Source: Gammaproteobacteria bacterium
GTDB lineage: Bacteria > Pseudomonadota > Gammaproteobacteria > Pseudomonadales > Halieaceae
Reading direction: 5' to 3'
DNA: 64,000 nt
NCBI GenBank assembly: GCA_024742415.1
Contig: JANSYN010000007.1
Coordinates: 124,001-188,000 of the forward strand
Position numbers and translations under genes: made by a program. The notes beneath the pieces were generated by a model, which was not told the origin of the DNA, did not search any database, and saw nothing but the letters and a program-made list of their open reading frames with translations. Position 1 is the first letter of the stretch; every line of letters begins with the position of its first letter. Below are positions 48,201 through 56,429 of this stretch, piece after piece.

Positions 48201-48229
48201 AGTATAGGCCGCTTAAACTTCCCAACCAA
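48201..48229 (-). promoter_or_regulatory. Possible promoter of the phosphotransferase gene
   Basis: On the minus strand TTGGTT (48224-48229) and TATACT (48201-48206) are 17 bases apart. The start codon follows about 20 bases downstream. On the plus strand TGCTATACG at 48246-48254 resembles an extended -10 for the opposite gene. Both are sequence matches only. Confidence 0.35.
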
Positions 48230-48277
48230 TAACAACAGGTCCTGGTGCTATACGCTGGGGTCTCAAGGGCGTACAAA

Positions 48278-49435
48278 ATGGTGGACGATCACGACCCGGG
48301 CCACACGCAGGGGGAAGACACACCGGGGGAAGAAATACAGGGCGCCCCACCGGTCGAAACAGGTGCTGAGGTGCAGGCGCGCCGGCGTGCAGAGCACATC
48401 ACCATTAATCGCTTTCTTTATCGCCGAACCCAGCAGATGGTGCATATTCTGGTGCAGGGTCGTGACCTGCAGGCCCTGATAGAAAACCTGCTCGACCGGT
48501 TGCCACGACAGTTTTCGCTCAGCGCAACCGAGCTGTGGTTGTACGACCCGGAGGGGACCCTGGACGGGCTCATCAGTGGACGGCAGCGCTATGGCCAGTC
48601 ACTGCAACTGCTCGATGCAATATTTTCCATTCAGGAATTGTATGACACTGAGCCTGCGCCTGAGATCATTGGTGCAACAGACGCACGAATGTTTGACATC
48701 CTCAAGGAAGCGCGGGGCGTCGATTCCGCGATTATCCTGCCCATTACGGACGCCGGTCGACTCGTGGGCAGCCTGCACCTGGGCCTTACCGAGGATTCCA
48801 TGACGATCGGCCCGGCCGAGGAAGAATTGCTGTCGCACATCGCCGTGGTGATTTCTTCCTGTTTGCGCAGCGCCGTGCAGCAGGAGCAAATGGGCCAGCT
48901 GACGATCATTGACCCGCTGACGCTCATCAGCAACGCGCGCGGTTTCGAGCGTGACCTGGCCCGCGAGATCGCCCAGTCACAGCGCGCCGCCAAGCCGCTG
49001 ACATTGCTGCTCATGGAAATTGACGATTTTCACGAACTCTACACGCACTACGGTGAAAGACGCGGAAATTTCGTCGTGCGCAAGGTGGCACAGCGCCTGA
49101 CCTCAGACCTGCGCCAGACGGACTACATGGCACGGCTGGCGCAGCCGAAGTTTGCGGTGCTGCTGCCGGCAACCGGCGAAGTGCTCGCGGCAGAAGTCGC
49201 CGAGCGCGCCCGCCTGGATGTGGAAGATTTTCCAATTGACGATGGCCGTGGTGCAATTTTACAGGTGTGCCTTAGCATTGGCATGGTGACCTGGGAGCCC
49301 GGACAATACCCTGCCGTGGACATGGCGCGCCTGGCCCGCCAGATGGAAACCGTGGCCAACACAGGGCTGGAGAACGCCAAGTCTCGCGGCGGTAACTGCG
49401 TTGGTCACGCGCGTTTGAGCACCATGATGGTATAG
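48278..49435 (+). CDS. GAF plus degenerate GGDEF protein
   Basis: A 385-residue soluble protein. After a disordered acidic N-terminus (about 35 residues), a GAF domain (about 55-200) is followed by a GGDEF-type domain (about 210-370). The active-site loop reads AQPKF (288-292) instead of GGDEF, so cyclase activity is unlikely. An RxxD (Arg279 to Asp282) sits exactly five residues before that loop, where the inhibitory c-di-GMP site of diguanylate cyclases lies. The same plan is known in the receptor PelD. It is probably a c-di-GMP receptor. An in-frame GTG at 48245 is an alternative start, but a possible -10 lies between the two. It is followed 6 bases later by the carbonic anhydrase gene. 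Confidence 0.85.
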   Translation: MVDDHDPGHTQGEDTPGEEIQGAPPVETGAEVQARRRAEHITINRFLYRRTQQMVHILVQGRDLQALIENLLDRLPRQFSLSATELWLYDPEGTLDGLISGRQRYGQSLQLLDAIFSIQELYDTEPAPEIIGATDARMFDILKEARGVDSAIILPITDAGRLVGSLHLGLTEDSMTIGPAEEELLSHIAVVISSCLRSAVQQEQMGQLTIIDPLTLISNARGFERDLAREIAQSQRAAKPLTLLLMEIDDFHELYTHYGERRGNFVVRKVAQRLTSDLRQTDYMARLAQPKFAVLLPATGEVLAAEVAERARLDVEDFPIDDGRGAILQVCLSIGMVTWEPGQYPAVDMARLARQMETVANTGLENAKSRGGNCVGHARLSTMMV

Positions 49436-49441
49436 GAAGCA

Positions 49442-50074
49442 ATGAGTAAACTGCCGAATCTTTTCAAGAACAATCGCGAGTGGGCCGCCAGCGTTAACGC
49501 CATCGACCCAGGCTTTTTCGAGAAGCTGTCTTCACAGCAGGCACCCGAATACCTGTGGATTGGTTGCTCGGACAGCCGCGTACCGGCTAACCAGATTGTC
49601 GGTTTGTTGCCCGGTGAGGTGTTTGTCCATCGCAATGTGGCCAACATGGTGGTGCACAGCGATTTCAACTGCCTGTCGGTTTTGCAGTACGCGGTCGAGG
49701 TGCTGCAGGTCAAGCACGTGCTGGTTGTGGGCCACTATGATTGCGGTGGCGTGAGGGCGGCCTACCATAATTCTGACAACGGCATGATCGACAACTGGTT
49801 GCGTAACATCAAGGACGTGCAGTTTACGCACCGCGCTGAATTGATGGGTCTGGCGACAGACCAGCAGCGCATAGACCGCCTGGTCGAGTTGAACGTCAGG
49901 AGTCAGGTGGCGCACGTGTGCCAAACGGCGATCGTACAGAAAGCCTGGGGCCGGGGGCAGTCGCTGACAGTCCATGGATGGGTCTATAGCCTCCTCGACG
50001 GTCTGCTGAAGGATCTGGAGTGCACCGTGGATTCGCAGGAGGGCCTTGAGCCCGAGTACCGGATCGACTGCTAG
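49442..50074 (+). CDS. can: Beta-class carbonic anhydrase
   Basis: A 210-residue zinc enzyme that interconverts carbon dioxide and bicarbonate. Zinc ligands Cys42, His98 and Cys101 and the Asp44-Arg46 dyad (CSDSRVP) align with Escherichia coli Can. Cytoplasmic; it supplies bicarbonate for carboxylases under air-level carbon dioxide. It follows the GAF-GGDEF gene by 6 bases and may be cotranscribed with it. Confidence 0.96.
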   Translation: MSKLPNLFKNNREWAASVNAIDPGFFEKLSSQQAPEYLWIGCSDSRVPANQIVGLLPGEVFVHRNVANMVVHSDFNCLSVLQYAVEVLQVKHVLVVGHYDCGGVRAAYHNSDNGMIDNWLRNIKDVQFTHRAELMGLATDQQRIDRLVELNVRSQVAHVCQTAIVQKAWGRGQSLTVHGWVYSLLDGLLKDLECTVDSQEGLEPEYRIDC

Positions 50075-50153
50075 CATCGCCGGCTGCGCTTTGCAGTGTC
50101 GGTCAAAGTTGCTACCGTGTACCGGTGAATCACCGTTAGCCGATTACAACGCC

Positions 50154-50669
50154 ATGTCGATTGAGCAAAGACTCGCCCGCCTTGAGGCGATAGAAGCCAT
50201 CAAGCAACTCAAGCACCGTTATTTTCATGCCTGTGACACCAAGCAGACAGACCGGGTGCGCGACTGTTTTGCCGAGGGCGTGATTGACTTGCGCTACGGC
50301 CGTATCGGGGAGTTCTCGGATCGGCAACAGATGCTTGCGGTGTTCACCGAACTGGCCTGCCAGGACCACATTATTGAAATGCATCACGGCCAGAACCCGC
50401 AGATTGAACTGCTGGGCGAGGACCGTGCGACGGGCATCTGGGGCCTGTACTATTACATGATCGATACGCGCCGCAACACGGCGACGCAGTTGGCGGGCTT
50501 TTACGAGGATGAGTACGCATTCGTCGATGGGCAGTGGCGCATCGTCAAATCGCACTACGAGGTGACCTCCACCCAGATCCTGGCGCTCGAAGACAGCGCG
50601 GTGAAGGCGCTGTTTGCCGGCGCCAGCGCGCCGCTGTCGGTGGATGATCCGGCCAAGCAGGCAGGTTGA
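50154..50669 (+). CDS. SnoaL-like / NTF2-superfamily protein
   Basis: A 171-residue protein of the NTF2-like alpha+beta barrel type (SnoaL_4). The N-terminus MSIEQRLARLEAIEAIKQL followed by KHRYFHACD is typical of the group often found with aromatic or steroid catabolism enzymes. Residues His (in HHGQNPQ) and Asp may line the pocket. No catabolic operon is adjacent, so the substrate is unknown. The ATG at 50154 is used; an earlier in-frame start would overlap the carbonic anhydrase gene. Confidence 0.8.
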   Translation: MSIEQRLARLEAIEAIKQLKHRYFHACDTKQTDRVRDCFAEGVIDLRYGRIGEFSDRQQMLAVFTELACQDHIIEMHHGQNPQIELLGEDRATGIWGLYYYMIDTRRNTATQLAGFYEDEYAFVDGQWRIVKSHYEVTSTQILALEDSAVKALFAGASAPLSVDDPAKQAG

Positions 50670-50732
50670 GCCAGTTGGCAACGACCGCGGGGGTGTTAGT
50701 GCCTGAAGTGCGCAGCGCGTGCGCGGGCCAGC

Positions 50733-51506
50733 ATGACGCCTGAGCGGTCTTCGCGGCTGCACCAGGTGTTGGCCATGCGTCAGCCTGACCTGACGCTCGT
50801 GACTGATTTTGTACACAAGCAGCGCAATCTGTCCGCGCTGGTCAGGAATGCCGACGCAGCGGGCATCATGCGCGTGCATGCGGTGCTCGGGGATGAGGAC
50901 TACCAGGCTTATCGGGGCACTGCCATGGGCGCGCATCACTGGGTGGAGGTGTGCTGTCATGCGACCGTGGCGCAGGCTCTGCAACCGTTGCAGGATGCAG
51001 GGTATCAACTGGTGGCGGCGCACCCTGTGGACGCAGCGGTAGATTTTCGCGCCGTTGATTACACCGTACCGACGGCGCTGGTACTGGGGGCTGAGCGACA
51101 GGGCCTGAGCGACGCCGCGCTGGCTGCGGTGACGCATTTTGTGCGGGTGCCCATGATGGGCATGGTGGGTTCGTTAAACGTTTCTGTGGCGGCCGGTATC
51201 GTGCTCAGCGAAGTGCAGCACCAGCGGCAGCGTGCAGGCTTGTACGATCGCTGTCGCATTGACTCGGTGACTTACCATCGGCTGTATTTCGAATGGGCTC
51301 ACCCCGTGGTGGCACGGTATTGCCAGGCGCATGGATTGCGCTATCCACCATTGGACAAGAGCGGCGAAATCGATCAGCCTGCACGCTGGTATGCCAGCGT
51401 GCGCGCCGGCGCAGCGCCGCTGTGGCGCGGCACGCCTGCGGGTGCTGAGCGTGACGATCATGCAGCAAGGCGCGACGTGGCAGCGGCGCAGGAAGGAAAG
51501 CCATGA
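50733..51506 (+). CDS. trmH: tRNA (guanosine-18-2'-O)-methyltransferase TrmH
   Basis: A 257-residue SPOUT methyltransferase. The motifs HKQRNLSALVRNADAAGI, LVLGAERQGLSD and VPMMGMVGSLNVSVA match motifs 1-3 of TrmH and form the knotted SAM site; Arg in motif 1 is catalytic. It modifies G18 in the D loop of tRNA. The C-terminal extension after residue 175 is close to the E. coli enzyme in style. Its stop overlaps the start of a small membrane protein gene (ATGA). Confidence 0.93.
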   Translation: MTPERSSRLHQVLAMRQPDLTLVTDFVHKQRNLSALVRNADAAGIMRVHAVLGDEDYQAYRGTAMGAHHWVEVCCHATVAQALQPLQDAGYQLVAAHPVDAAVDFRAVDYTVPTALVLGAERQGLSDAALAAVTHFVRVPMMGMVGSLNVSVAAGIVLSEVQHQRQRAGLYDRCRIDSVTYHRLYFEWAHPVVARYCQAHGLRYPPLDKSGEIDQPARWYASVRAGAAPLWRGTPAGAERDDHAARRDVAAAQEGKP

Positions 51507-51682
51507 GCAACCTGGTCATTTTGTTGTTATTCGTGTTCGCTGGTGTCGCCCTGATGGTGGTGCTGGGAGAGCGCTTTGCCAAGCCCGCTGACCCGGAGCA
51601 GCAGGCGCGTCTGCAGCGCTGGATTATGCCTTTGCTGCTGCTTGCCGCGTTTGCCGGTGCCATACAGTACTATTTTGGCTAG
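51503..51682 (+). CDS. Small membrane protein, 59 residues
   Basis: This short frame begins with an ATG that overlaps the trmH stop (ATGA) and is preceded by GGAAGGAAAG. The product has two hydrophobic helices (residues 3-21 and 42-58) joined by a charged loop with a GERFAKP segment. Overlap, ribosome binding site and two clean membrane segments make it a probable gene cotranscribed with trmH. I do not recognise a family; the loop charge suggests both ends on the same side. Confidence 0.7.
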   Translation: MSNLVILLLFVFAGVALMVVLGERFAKPADPEQQARLQRWIMPLLLLAAFAGAIQYYFG

Positions 51683-51773
51683 GCGGTTCTACCGGATGCG
51701 TGCTTGCGCTGCCCGGCTCGTGAGCTTTCGGGGCTCGAAACAATAATAATCACAGACTGACAAGGAGGAGCAC

Positions 51774-52439
51774 ATGCCGCGACTGCGCCAGGTGCCACGC
51801 TCAGAGGCAGATCCCGTTGCCACGCACATGTACGACAGGCTTTTCGGTGAGCGCGACCCGGTAGCGCAGCCCGGTACGGCGACCGGCACCGCAGGTAACT
51901 GGTGGACGGTTTTCGCGCTGGTGCCAGACTGCCTCAAGCATGCGATTGATGGCTTTCGCTTCTATCGTGACCCGGCTCGCCAGCTCGACCCGGTACTGCG
52001 CGAGTTGGGCCAGACGCGCGCCGGGTATGCCCGCGGTTCCCAATTCGTCTATTCACAGCATTGCAAGTCGTGTCGCTCTGTGGGCATGACGCAGGCGAAA
52101 ATCGACGCGATTGCGCACTGGCAGGTGGCCGAGGTCTTTACCGCGTGCGAAAGGGCCGTACTGGCCTACACCGATGCCCTGGTATTGGAGGGTGGCCGGG
52201 TTGCCGATGCGGTGTTTGCCGCCCTGCAACAGCACCTTTCAGACGAAGAAATTCTCGAATTGACCTACATTACCGCCCTGTATGACATGCATGCGGTAAT
52301 GAGCCGTGCGCTGCGACTGGAGTACGATGACGTGGACGAGCGTATCGTTGAAATTGCCGCGCCCGATGCTGGTGTTGATGTCGGTGTTGATGCCAGTGCT
52401 GAGGATGTCATGCAAATGGTCGATACGCCAAGGGAGTAG
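51774..52439 (+). CDS. Carboxymuconolactone decarboxylase/AhpD-like protein
   Basis: A 221-residue protein of the CMD/AhpD fold. It has the redox-type motif CKSC followed by RSVGM near residue 101, preceded by a histidine (HCKSC); such cysteine pairs give AhpD-like proteins their peroxidase activity. The C-terminal 35 residues are acidic and repetitive (DAGVDVGVDASAED). The gene is 6 bases before a VOC-family gene and probably cotranscribed. Substrate unknown; the AGGAGGAG upstream is a strong ribosome site. Confidence 0.82.
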   Translation: MPRLRQVPRSEADPVATHMYDRLFGERDPVAQPGTATGTAGNWWTVFALVPDCLKHAIDGFRFYRDPARQLDPVLRELGQTRAGYARGSQFVYSQHCKSCRSVGMTQAKIDAIAHWQVAEVFTACERAVLAYTDALVLEGGRVADAVFAALQQHLSDEEILELTYITALYDMHAVMSRALRLEYDDVDERIVEIAAPDAGVDVGVDASAEDVMQMVDTPRE

Positions 52440-52444
52440 ACACC

Positions 52445-52969
52445 ATGGGATACCATCACCTGGCACTGGCCTGCACGGACATCCATGCCATACACAACTT
52501 CTACGAAGGCATACTGGGCTTCGAACTGGTAAAGGTGGAGGTGGGTCCCGTGCCGGAGGGCGGCTGGGCGAAGCACTTTTTTTATCGCATGGAGGACGAC
52601 AGCAAGTTTATCGCCTTTTGGGAAATGCATGACGTGCCTGGCGCGGAGCAGGTCGAAACCAACCTGTCCCGGGCCGCGGGTGTGCCTGACCAGATTAACC
52701 ATATCGCCTTTGACGTGACCAGTGCGGCTGACCTGGAGCGTCGCAAGCGGCAGTGGCTGCAGGCAGGTCTGGAAGTGCTGGAGATCGATCACAACTGGTG
52801 TACATCGATTTATACCAAGGATCCCAACGACAACCTTGTGGAATTCTGCCTGACCACCGGCACCTTCACCGAGCAGGACCGGCAGACCGCGATCCAGGCG
52901 TTATCGGCAGAGCAGCCCGCGTTCTCACCGCCGCCGGCCGCGATAGCATTCCTGAAGCCTGAAGCCTGA
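52445..52969 (+). CDS. VOC (glyoxalase/dioxygenase) family protein
   Basis: A 174-residue vicinal-oxygen-chelate protein with two beta-alpha-beta3 halves. The first half begins MGYHHLALACTDIHAIHNFY; the second has INHIAFDV and ends with a DPNDNLVEFC segment. Metal ligands are likely His5, His near residue 84 and Glu in VEFC. The enzyme class (lyase, dioxygenase or isomerase) cannot be decided. Its stop codon falls inside a 7-bp tandem repeat, so the C-terminal residues after PAAIAFL depend on repeat number. Confidence 0.85.
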   Translation: MGYHHLALACTDIHAIHNFYEGILGFELVKVEVGPVPEGGWAKHFFYRMEDDSKFIAFWEMHDVPGAEQVETNLSRAAGVPDQINHIAFDVTSAADLERRKRQWLQAGLEVLEIDHNWCTSIYTKDPNDNLVEFCLTTGTFTEQDRQTAIQALSAEQPAFSPPPAAIAFLKPEA

Positions 52970-52992
52970 AGCCTGAAGCCTGAAGCCTGAAG
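52951..52992 (+). repeat. Heptanucleotide tandem repeat CCTGAAG x6
   Basis: CCTGAAG occurs six times in a row without a change. The VOC gene's stop codon (52967-52969) is made by the repeat itself. Because seven is not a multiple of three, gain or loss of upstream units would change the reading frame at the C-terminus. Confidence 0.95.
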
Positions 52993-53240
52993 CTGTCTTT
53001 CGCAGCTGCAGCCGCAGCAGGCATTGCAGGACGGCCGCCCAACGCCAGTGGGCGTGACTCAACCAACCGGACAGGGGCGGGCAGAGCAGCGTGCAGTCCC
53101 GTTAATGCCATCGGACGCTGAAACTTACCGCGCACTGTCGGGTCAAATACCACGCTGCGCGCAAGGCAACCAACGTGAACCGGGTTGCCGGCAAGGTCCG
53201 GTGGCGCAAGTACCCAGCGGTGCTAGTGCCTTATTGCCGG
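52993..53240. other. Intergenic region before the gsp operon
   Basis: Together with the flanking repeat and promoter this belongs to the 355-base gap between the VOC gene and gspC. I see no gene with domain support. An in-frame GTG at 53175 could extend gspC upstream, but it would precede the predicted promoter. Confidence 0.4.
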
Positions 53241-53269
53241 TTTTATCTTTCACGGACGCGCCCTATAAT
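53241..53269 (+). promoter_or_regulatory. Predicted promoter of the gsp operon
   Basis: A perfect TATAAT (53264-53269) lies 17 bases after a weak -35 (TTTTAT, 53241-53246). Transcription would start near 53276 and the GTG of gspC follows about 50 bases later. The weak -35 suggests a need for activation. Confidence 0.55.
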
Positions 53270-53286
53270 CGGGCCAGGCGAAATAG

Positions 53287-53305
53287 CGCCGGGGCAAGCC
53301 CGGCG
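53287..53305 (+). promoter_or_regulatory. Stem-loop in the gspC 5' leader
   Basis: CGCCGGG-GCAAG-CCCGGCG forms a perfect 7-pair GC stem with a 5-base loop, 20 bases upstream of the gspC GTG and just after the predicted transcript start. There is no T run, so it is not a classical terminator; it may stabilise the message or bind a protein. Confidence 0.5.
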
Positions 53306-53324
53306 TTGGGATAACGGGGATAAG

Positions 53325-54332
53325 GTGTTGGCGGCGCAGTGGCTCAATCAAACCGGTGAATGGTCATCGCGCATCGCTGCCGCAGGCGAGCCGTTGCTGC
53401 ATTGGCTGGGCCAGCCGTCACAGGTTCGTCGCATTCGCCAGATGGTCATTGTCGTGTTGCTGCTATGGGCTGCCTTTGCTGTGGTGCGCATTGTCTGGGC
53501 GCTATTGCCGCAGCCTGACAGCGCAGCCCAGGCGCCCCCCGCGGTGATTAATCCGGTCAACTCGGTCACATCTGCGGCGCCCTCCGGTCAACTGGATATC
53601 CAGCGCCTGCAGGCCCTGCACCTGTTCGGCAAGGCCGGCGCCGGGCCTGCCCCGCTGCCTGAGCAAAAAGTCGTCAGTGCGCGCGAGGGCATTGAAGATA
53701 ACGCACGCAAAACAAAGCTCAGCCTCGTGCTGCGTGGTATTGTTGCCACCACGGACGACGGCCTTGGTCACGCGATCATTGAGCATCGCTCCAAACAGGC
53801 GGTTTACGCGGTGGAAGACAAACTCCCTGTGCCTGGCCGGGTGACCCTGGCCAAAGTCATGCCCACCCAGGTTATTCTCAACAATGGCGGGACGTACGAG
53901 CGACTTGAGCTTTTTGATAAATCGCAAATCAGCTCAACGGCGGTGCTGGCTCCGCCTCCTGAACCGGCTGCGGCGCGCAGCATAGACCGGCGCGACGATG
54001 CCCAGTTGGCAGAGATGGCCGCAGAGTACCGGTCGCGCCTCTATAAGGATCCGCAGTCGCTGGCCAGCGTGGTGAATATCAGTGCGGTTCGCGAGAACGG
54101 CACATTGCGCGGCTACCGCGTGTCGCCGGGGCAGGATAGGGAGCAGTTCCAGCTGCTGGGCTTCCAGGCGGGTGACCTGGTCACCAGTGTCAATGGCGTA
54201 TCGCTGGACAACCCATCCAACACAATGAAACTGTATAACATGATGCGCTCGGCAGGTGAGGCAACCTTCGAGCTGGAGCGGGGCGGCTCGCCACTGACCC
54301 TGAGTGTGAGCCTGGACGGTGCCGGTCAATAG
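53325..54332 (+). CDS. gspC: Type II secretion system protein GspC
   Basis: A 335-residue inner-membrane protein that links the assembly platform to the secretin. A membrane helix (about residues 38-60) is followed by a proline/alanine-rich linker, the homology region (about 85-190, TKLSLVLRGIVAT) that contacts the GspD N0 domain, and a C-terminal PDZ domain (about 240-330, with LGFQAGDLVTSVNGV). I use the GTG at 53325, with GGGGAT upstream; it follows the predicted promoter. First gene of the gsp operon; gspD starts 27 bases later. Confidence 0.92.
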   Translation: MLAAQWLNQTGEWSSRIAAAGEPLLHWLGQPSQVRRIRQMVIVVLLLWAAFAVVRIVWALLPQPDSAAQAPPAVINPVNSVTSAAPSGQLDIQRLQALHLFGKAGAGPAPLPEQKVVSAREGIEDNARKTKLSLVLRGIVATTDDGLGHAIIEHRSKQAVYAVEDKLPVPGRVTLAKVMPTQVILNNGGTYERLELFDKSQISSTAVLAPPPEPAAARSIDRRDDAQLAEMAAEYRSRLYKDPQSLASVVNISAVRENGTLRGYRVSPGQDREQFQLLGFQAGDLVTSVNGVSLDNPSNTMKLYNMMRSAGEATFELERGGSPLTLSVSLDGAGQ

Positions 54333-54359
54333 CGCCGCTAAATGTAAGGACAAACTATT

Positions 54360-56429
54360 TTGCTGAAACCTAGCAAGCGGATCAGATCGATTGCCCTCAT
54401 CAGCGCGATGCTCGCGTTCGGTGGTGTGTCGCTTGGCGTACTGGCTCCCGGTGCTGCCGCGCAGGAATATACGGTCAATCTTAAAGACACTGATATCCAG
54501 GAGCTCATCAAGTTTGTTTCCGAGGTGACCGGCACCACCATCGTTGTGGACCCGTCAGTCAAGGGCAAGGTGAAGGTGATTTCGTCGAAGCCGGTCACCA
54601 GCAGTGAACTGTATGACCTGTTCCTGTCCATACTCGAGGTGCACGGCTACACCGCCGTGCGCTCTGGCGGAGTGATTCGCGTGATCCAGGCCAAGGATGC
54701 GCGCTCTGCCCCGGTCAAGGTCAGTGATGGCCCCGCCACGCGCACCAACGACGAGTATGTGACCCAGGTGATTCGCCTTGAGAATATTTCTGCCGCCAAG
54801 CTGATTCCGGTACTGCGGCCGCTGGTACCGCAGCAGGCGCACATGGCGGCCTACGCGCCCAGCAATGCGATTATCATTTCCGATGTGTCGGCCAATATTG
54901 ACCGTATCCGCGACATCATTGAGCGCATGGATCGCTCGGCTGTGCAGCAGACGGACATCGTAAAGCTCAAGTTTGCCGTCGCCAAAGACGTGGTCACCAT
55001 GCTTGAAAAGCTGAGCCAGTCCGAGGCCAAGGCCAGCGGCGGTGGCGACGGTGAAACACTGTTGGTGGCCGATGCCCGCACCAACAGCGTGCTGATCAAC
55101 GGCGATGAAATGGAGCGCGCCCGCCTGCGTCGATTGATCCAGCATCTGGACACGCCGCTGCAGCAAAGCGGCAACGTCAAAGTCATGTACCTGGAGTATG
55201 CCAACGCCAAGGACGTCGCCGAGGTCCTGACCCGGGTGGTCAAGAATATCGATGACCTGAACACTGGCGAGGGCCAGCCGACCACTCGCGGTACCGGTTC
55301 CTCGATTGAAGCCGACGAGGACACCAACGCCCTGATTATCACTGCCGATGCAGGACAGATGGCCGCACTGGAGGCCGTTATTCACCGCCTGGATATCCGT
55401 CGTGCGCAGGTGCTGGTCGAGGCGATCATCGTGGAAATGGAAGCGGGCGATGCCCAGGACCTGGGCCTGCAATGGCTGTTCGCGCAGGAAGACGGGTTCT
55501 ACGGCAGTAACATCCAAAGTGGTAACAACCGGGCGGGGAATATTGCCGGCGCCGTCATCCCGCCCAACGATAACGACCCCGATACCGACGATGATTTTGA
55601 CCTGGGCTCCCTCGCCGGGGCGTTGGCCGGCACACCCGGCCTGTCACTGGGATGGGGTATCCTCGACGATGACTTTTCCATGACTGTCATTCTCAATGCC
55701 CTGAAGAGCCAGACCAATACGAATATCCTGTCCACACCGAGTCTTCTCACACTGGACAACCAGGAAGCCTATATCACTGTCGGCCAGGAAGTGCCTTTTG
55801 TGACGGGCTCTTTCTCAAATACCGGCAGTAACAATGGCGCGCAGAACCCGTTCCAGACCATCGAGCGTGAAAACGTCGGCATCACCCTGCGCGTCACACC
55901 ACACATTAATGAGGGCAATCGGGTCGTGCTGGATATCGAGCAGGAGGTCTCCAGTATCAGTACGCTGCCGTCATCGCTGCTGGCCTCGGATGTGGTGACC
56001 AACGAGCGCAAGATTCAGACCAAGGTGCTGGCTCAGGATGGCCGCGTGGTTGTGCTGGGCGGCCTGATCCAGGATGACGTTACCGAGACAGAACAGCGCG
56101 TGCCCGTTCTGGGCGATATCCCCTTTCTTGGCCGCCTGTTTCGCAATGACAGCGTCAGCGTGACCAAGCGCAACCTGTTGATCTTTATTCGCTCCTCGGT
56201 CATTCGCGATGACGAACAGCTCGCCGGGGCAACTGCCGACAAGTATCGCTATATTCGCGAACGACAAGCGCGGCTCAAGGAGCAGGGCCTGATGTTTCTG
56301 GACGACGAGAACCTGCCGCTGTTGCCTGAATGGGAAGCGCAGATCCAGCAGCTTCAGTCAATGGATTCAGAAGAGACCGCCACCGGTGAGGCCACCGCTG
56401 GCAGTGCCGGGCAGGTATTGCGCCCTTGA
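54360..56429 (+). CDS. gspD: Type II secretion system secretin GspD
   Basis: A 689-residue outer-membrane secretin. A signal peptide (about residues 1-35) is followed by N0-N3 domains (starting YTVNLKDTDIQELIKFVSEV) and the secretin core, which contains VPFVTGSF and the conserved VPVLGDIPFLGRLF segment near residue 580. A glycine/asparagine-rich loop (about 375-415) and an acidic linker are variable parts. The start is TTG with AAGGA upstream. No C-terminal pilotin-binding S domain is evident. The stop overlaps the gspE start. Confidence 0.95.
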   Translation: MLKPSKRIRSIALISAMLAFGGVSLGVLAPGAAAQEYTVNLKDTDIQELIKFVSEVTGTTIVVDPSVKGKVKVISSKPVTSSELYDLFLSILEVHGYTAVRSGGVIRVIQAKDARSAPVKVSDGPATRTNDEYVTQVIRLENISAAKLIPVLRPLVPQQAHMAAYAPSNAIIISDVSANIDRIRDIIERMDRSAVQQTDIVKLKFAVAKDVVTMLEKLSQSEAKASGGGDGETLLVADARTNSVLINGDEMERARLRRLIQHLDTPLQQSGNVKVMYLEYANAKDVAEVLTRVVKNIDDLNTGEGQPTTRGTGSSIEADEDTNALIITADAGQMAALEAVIHRLDIRRAQVLVEAIIVEMEAGDAQDLGLQWLFAQEDGFYGSNIQSGNNRAGNIAGAVIPPNDNDPDTDDDFDLGSLAGALAGTPGLSLGWGILDDDFSMTVILNALKSQTNTNILSTPSLLTLDNQEAYITVGQEVPFVTGSFSNTGSNNGAQNPFQTIERENVGITLRVTPHINEGNRVVLDIEQEVSSISTLPSSLLASDVVTNERKIQTKVLAQDGRVVVLGGLIQDDVTETEQRVPVLGDIPFLGRLFRNDSVSVTKRNLLIFIRSSVIRDDEQLAGATADKYRYIRERQARLKEQGLMFLDDENLPLLPEWEAQIQQLQSMDSEETATGEATAGSAGQVLRP

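Noticed and set aside
53175-53324. Upstream extension of gspC from a GTG at 53175
   Set aside because: The extra 50 residues have no GspC similarity and would begin before the predicted TATAAT promoter.
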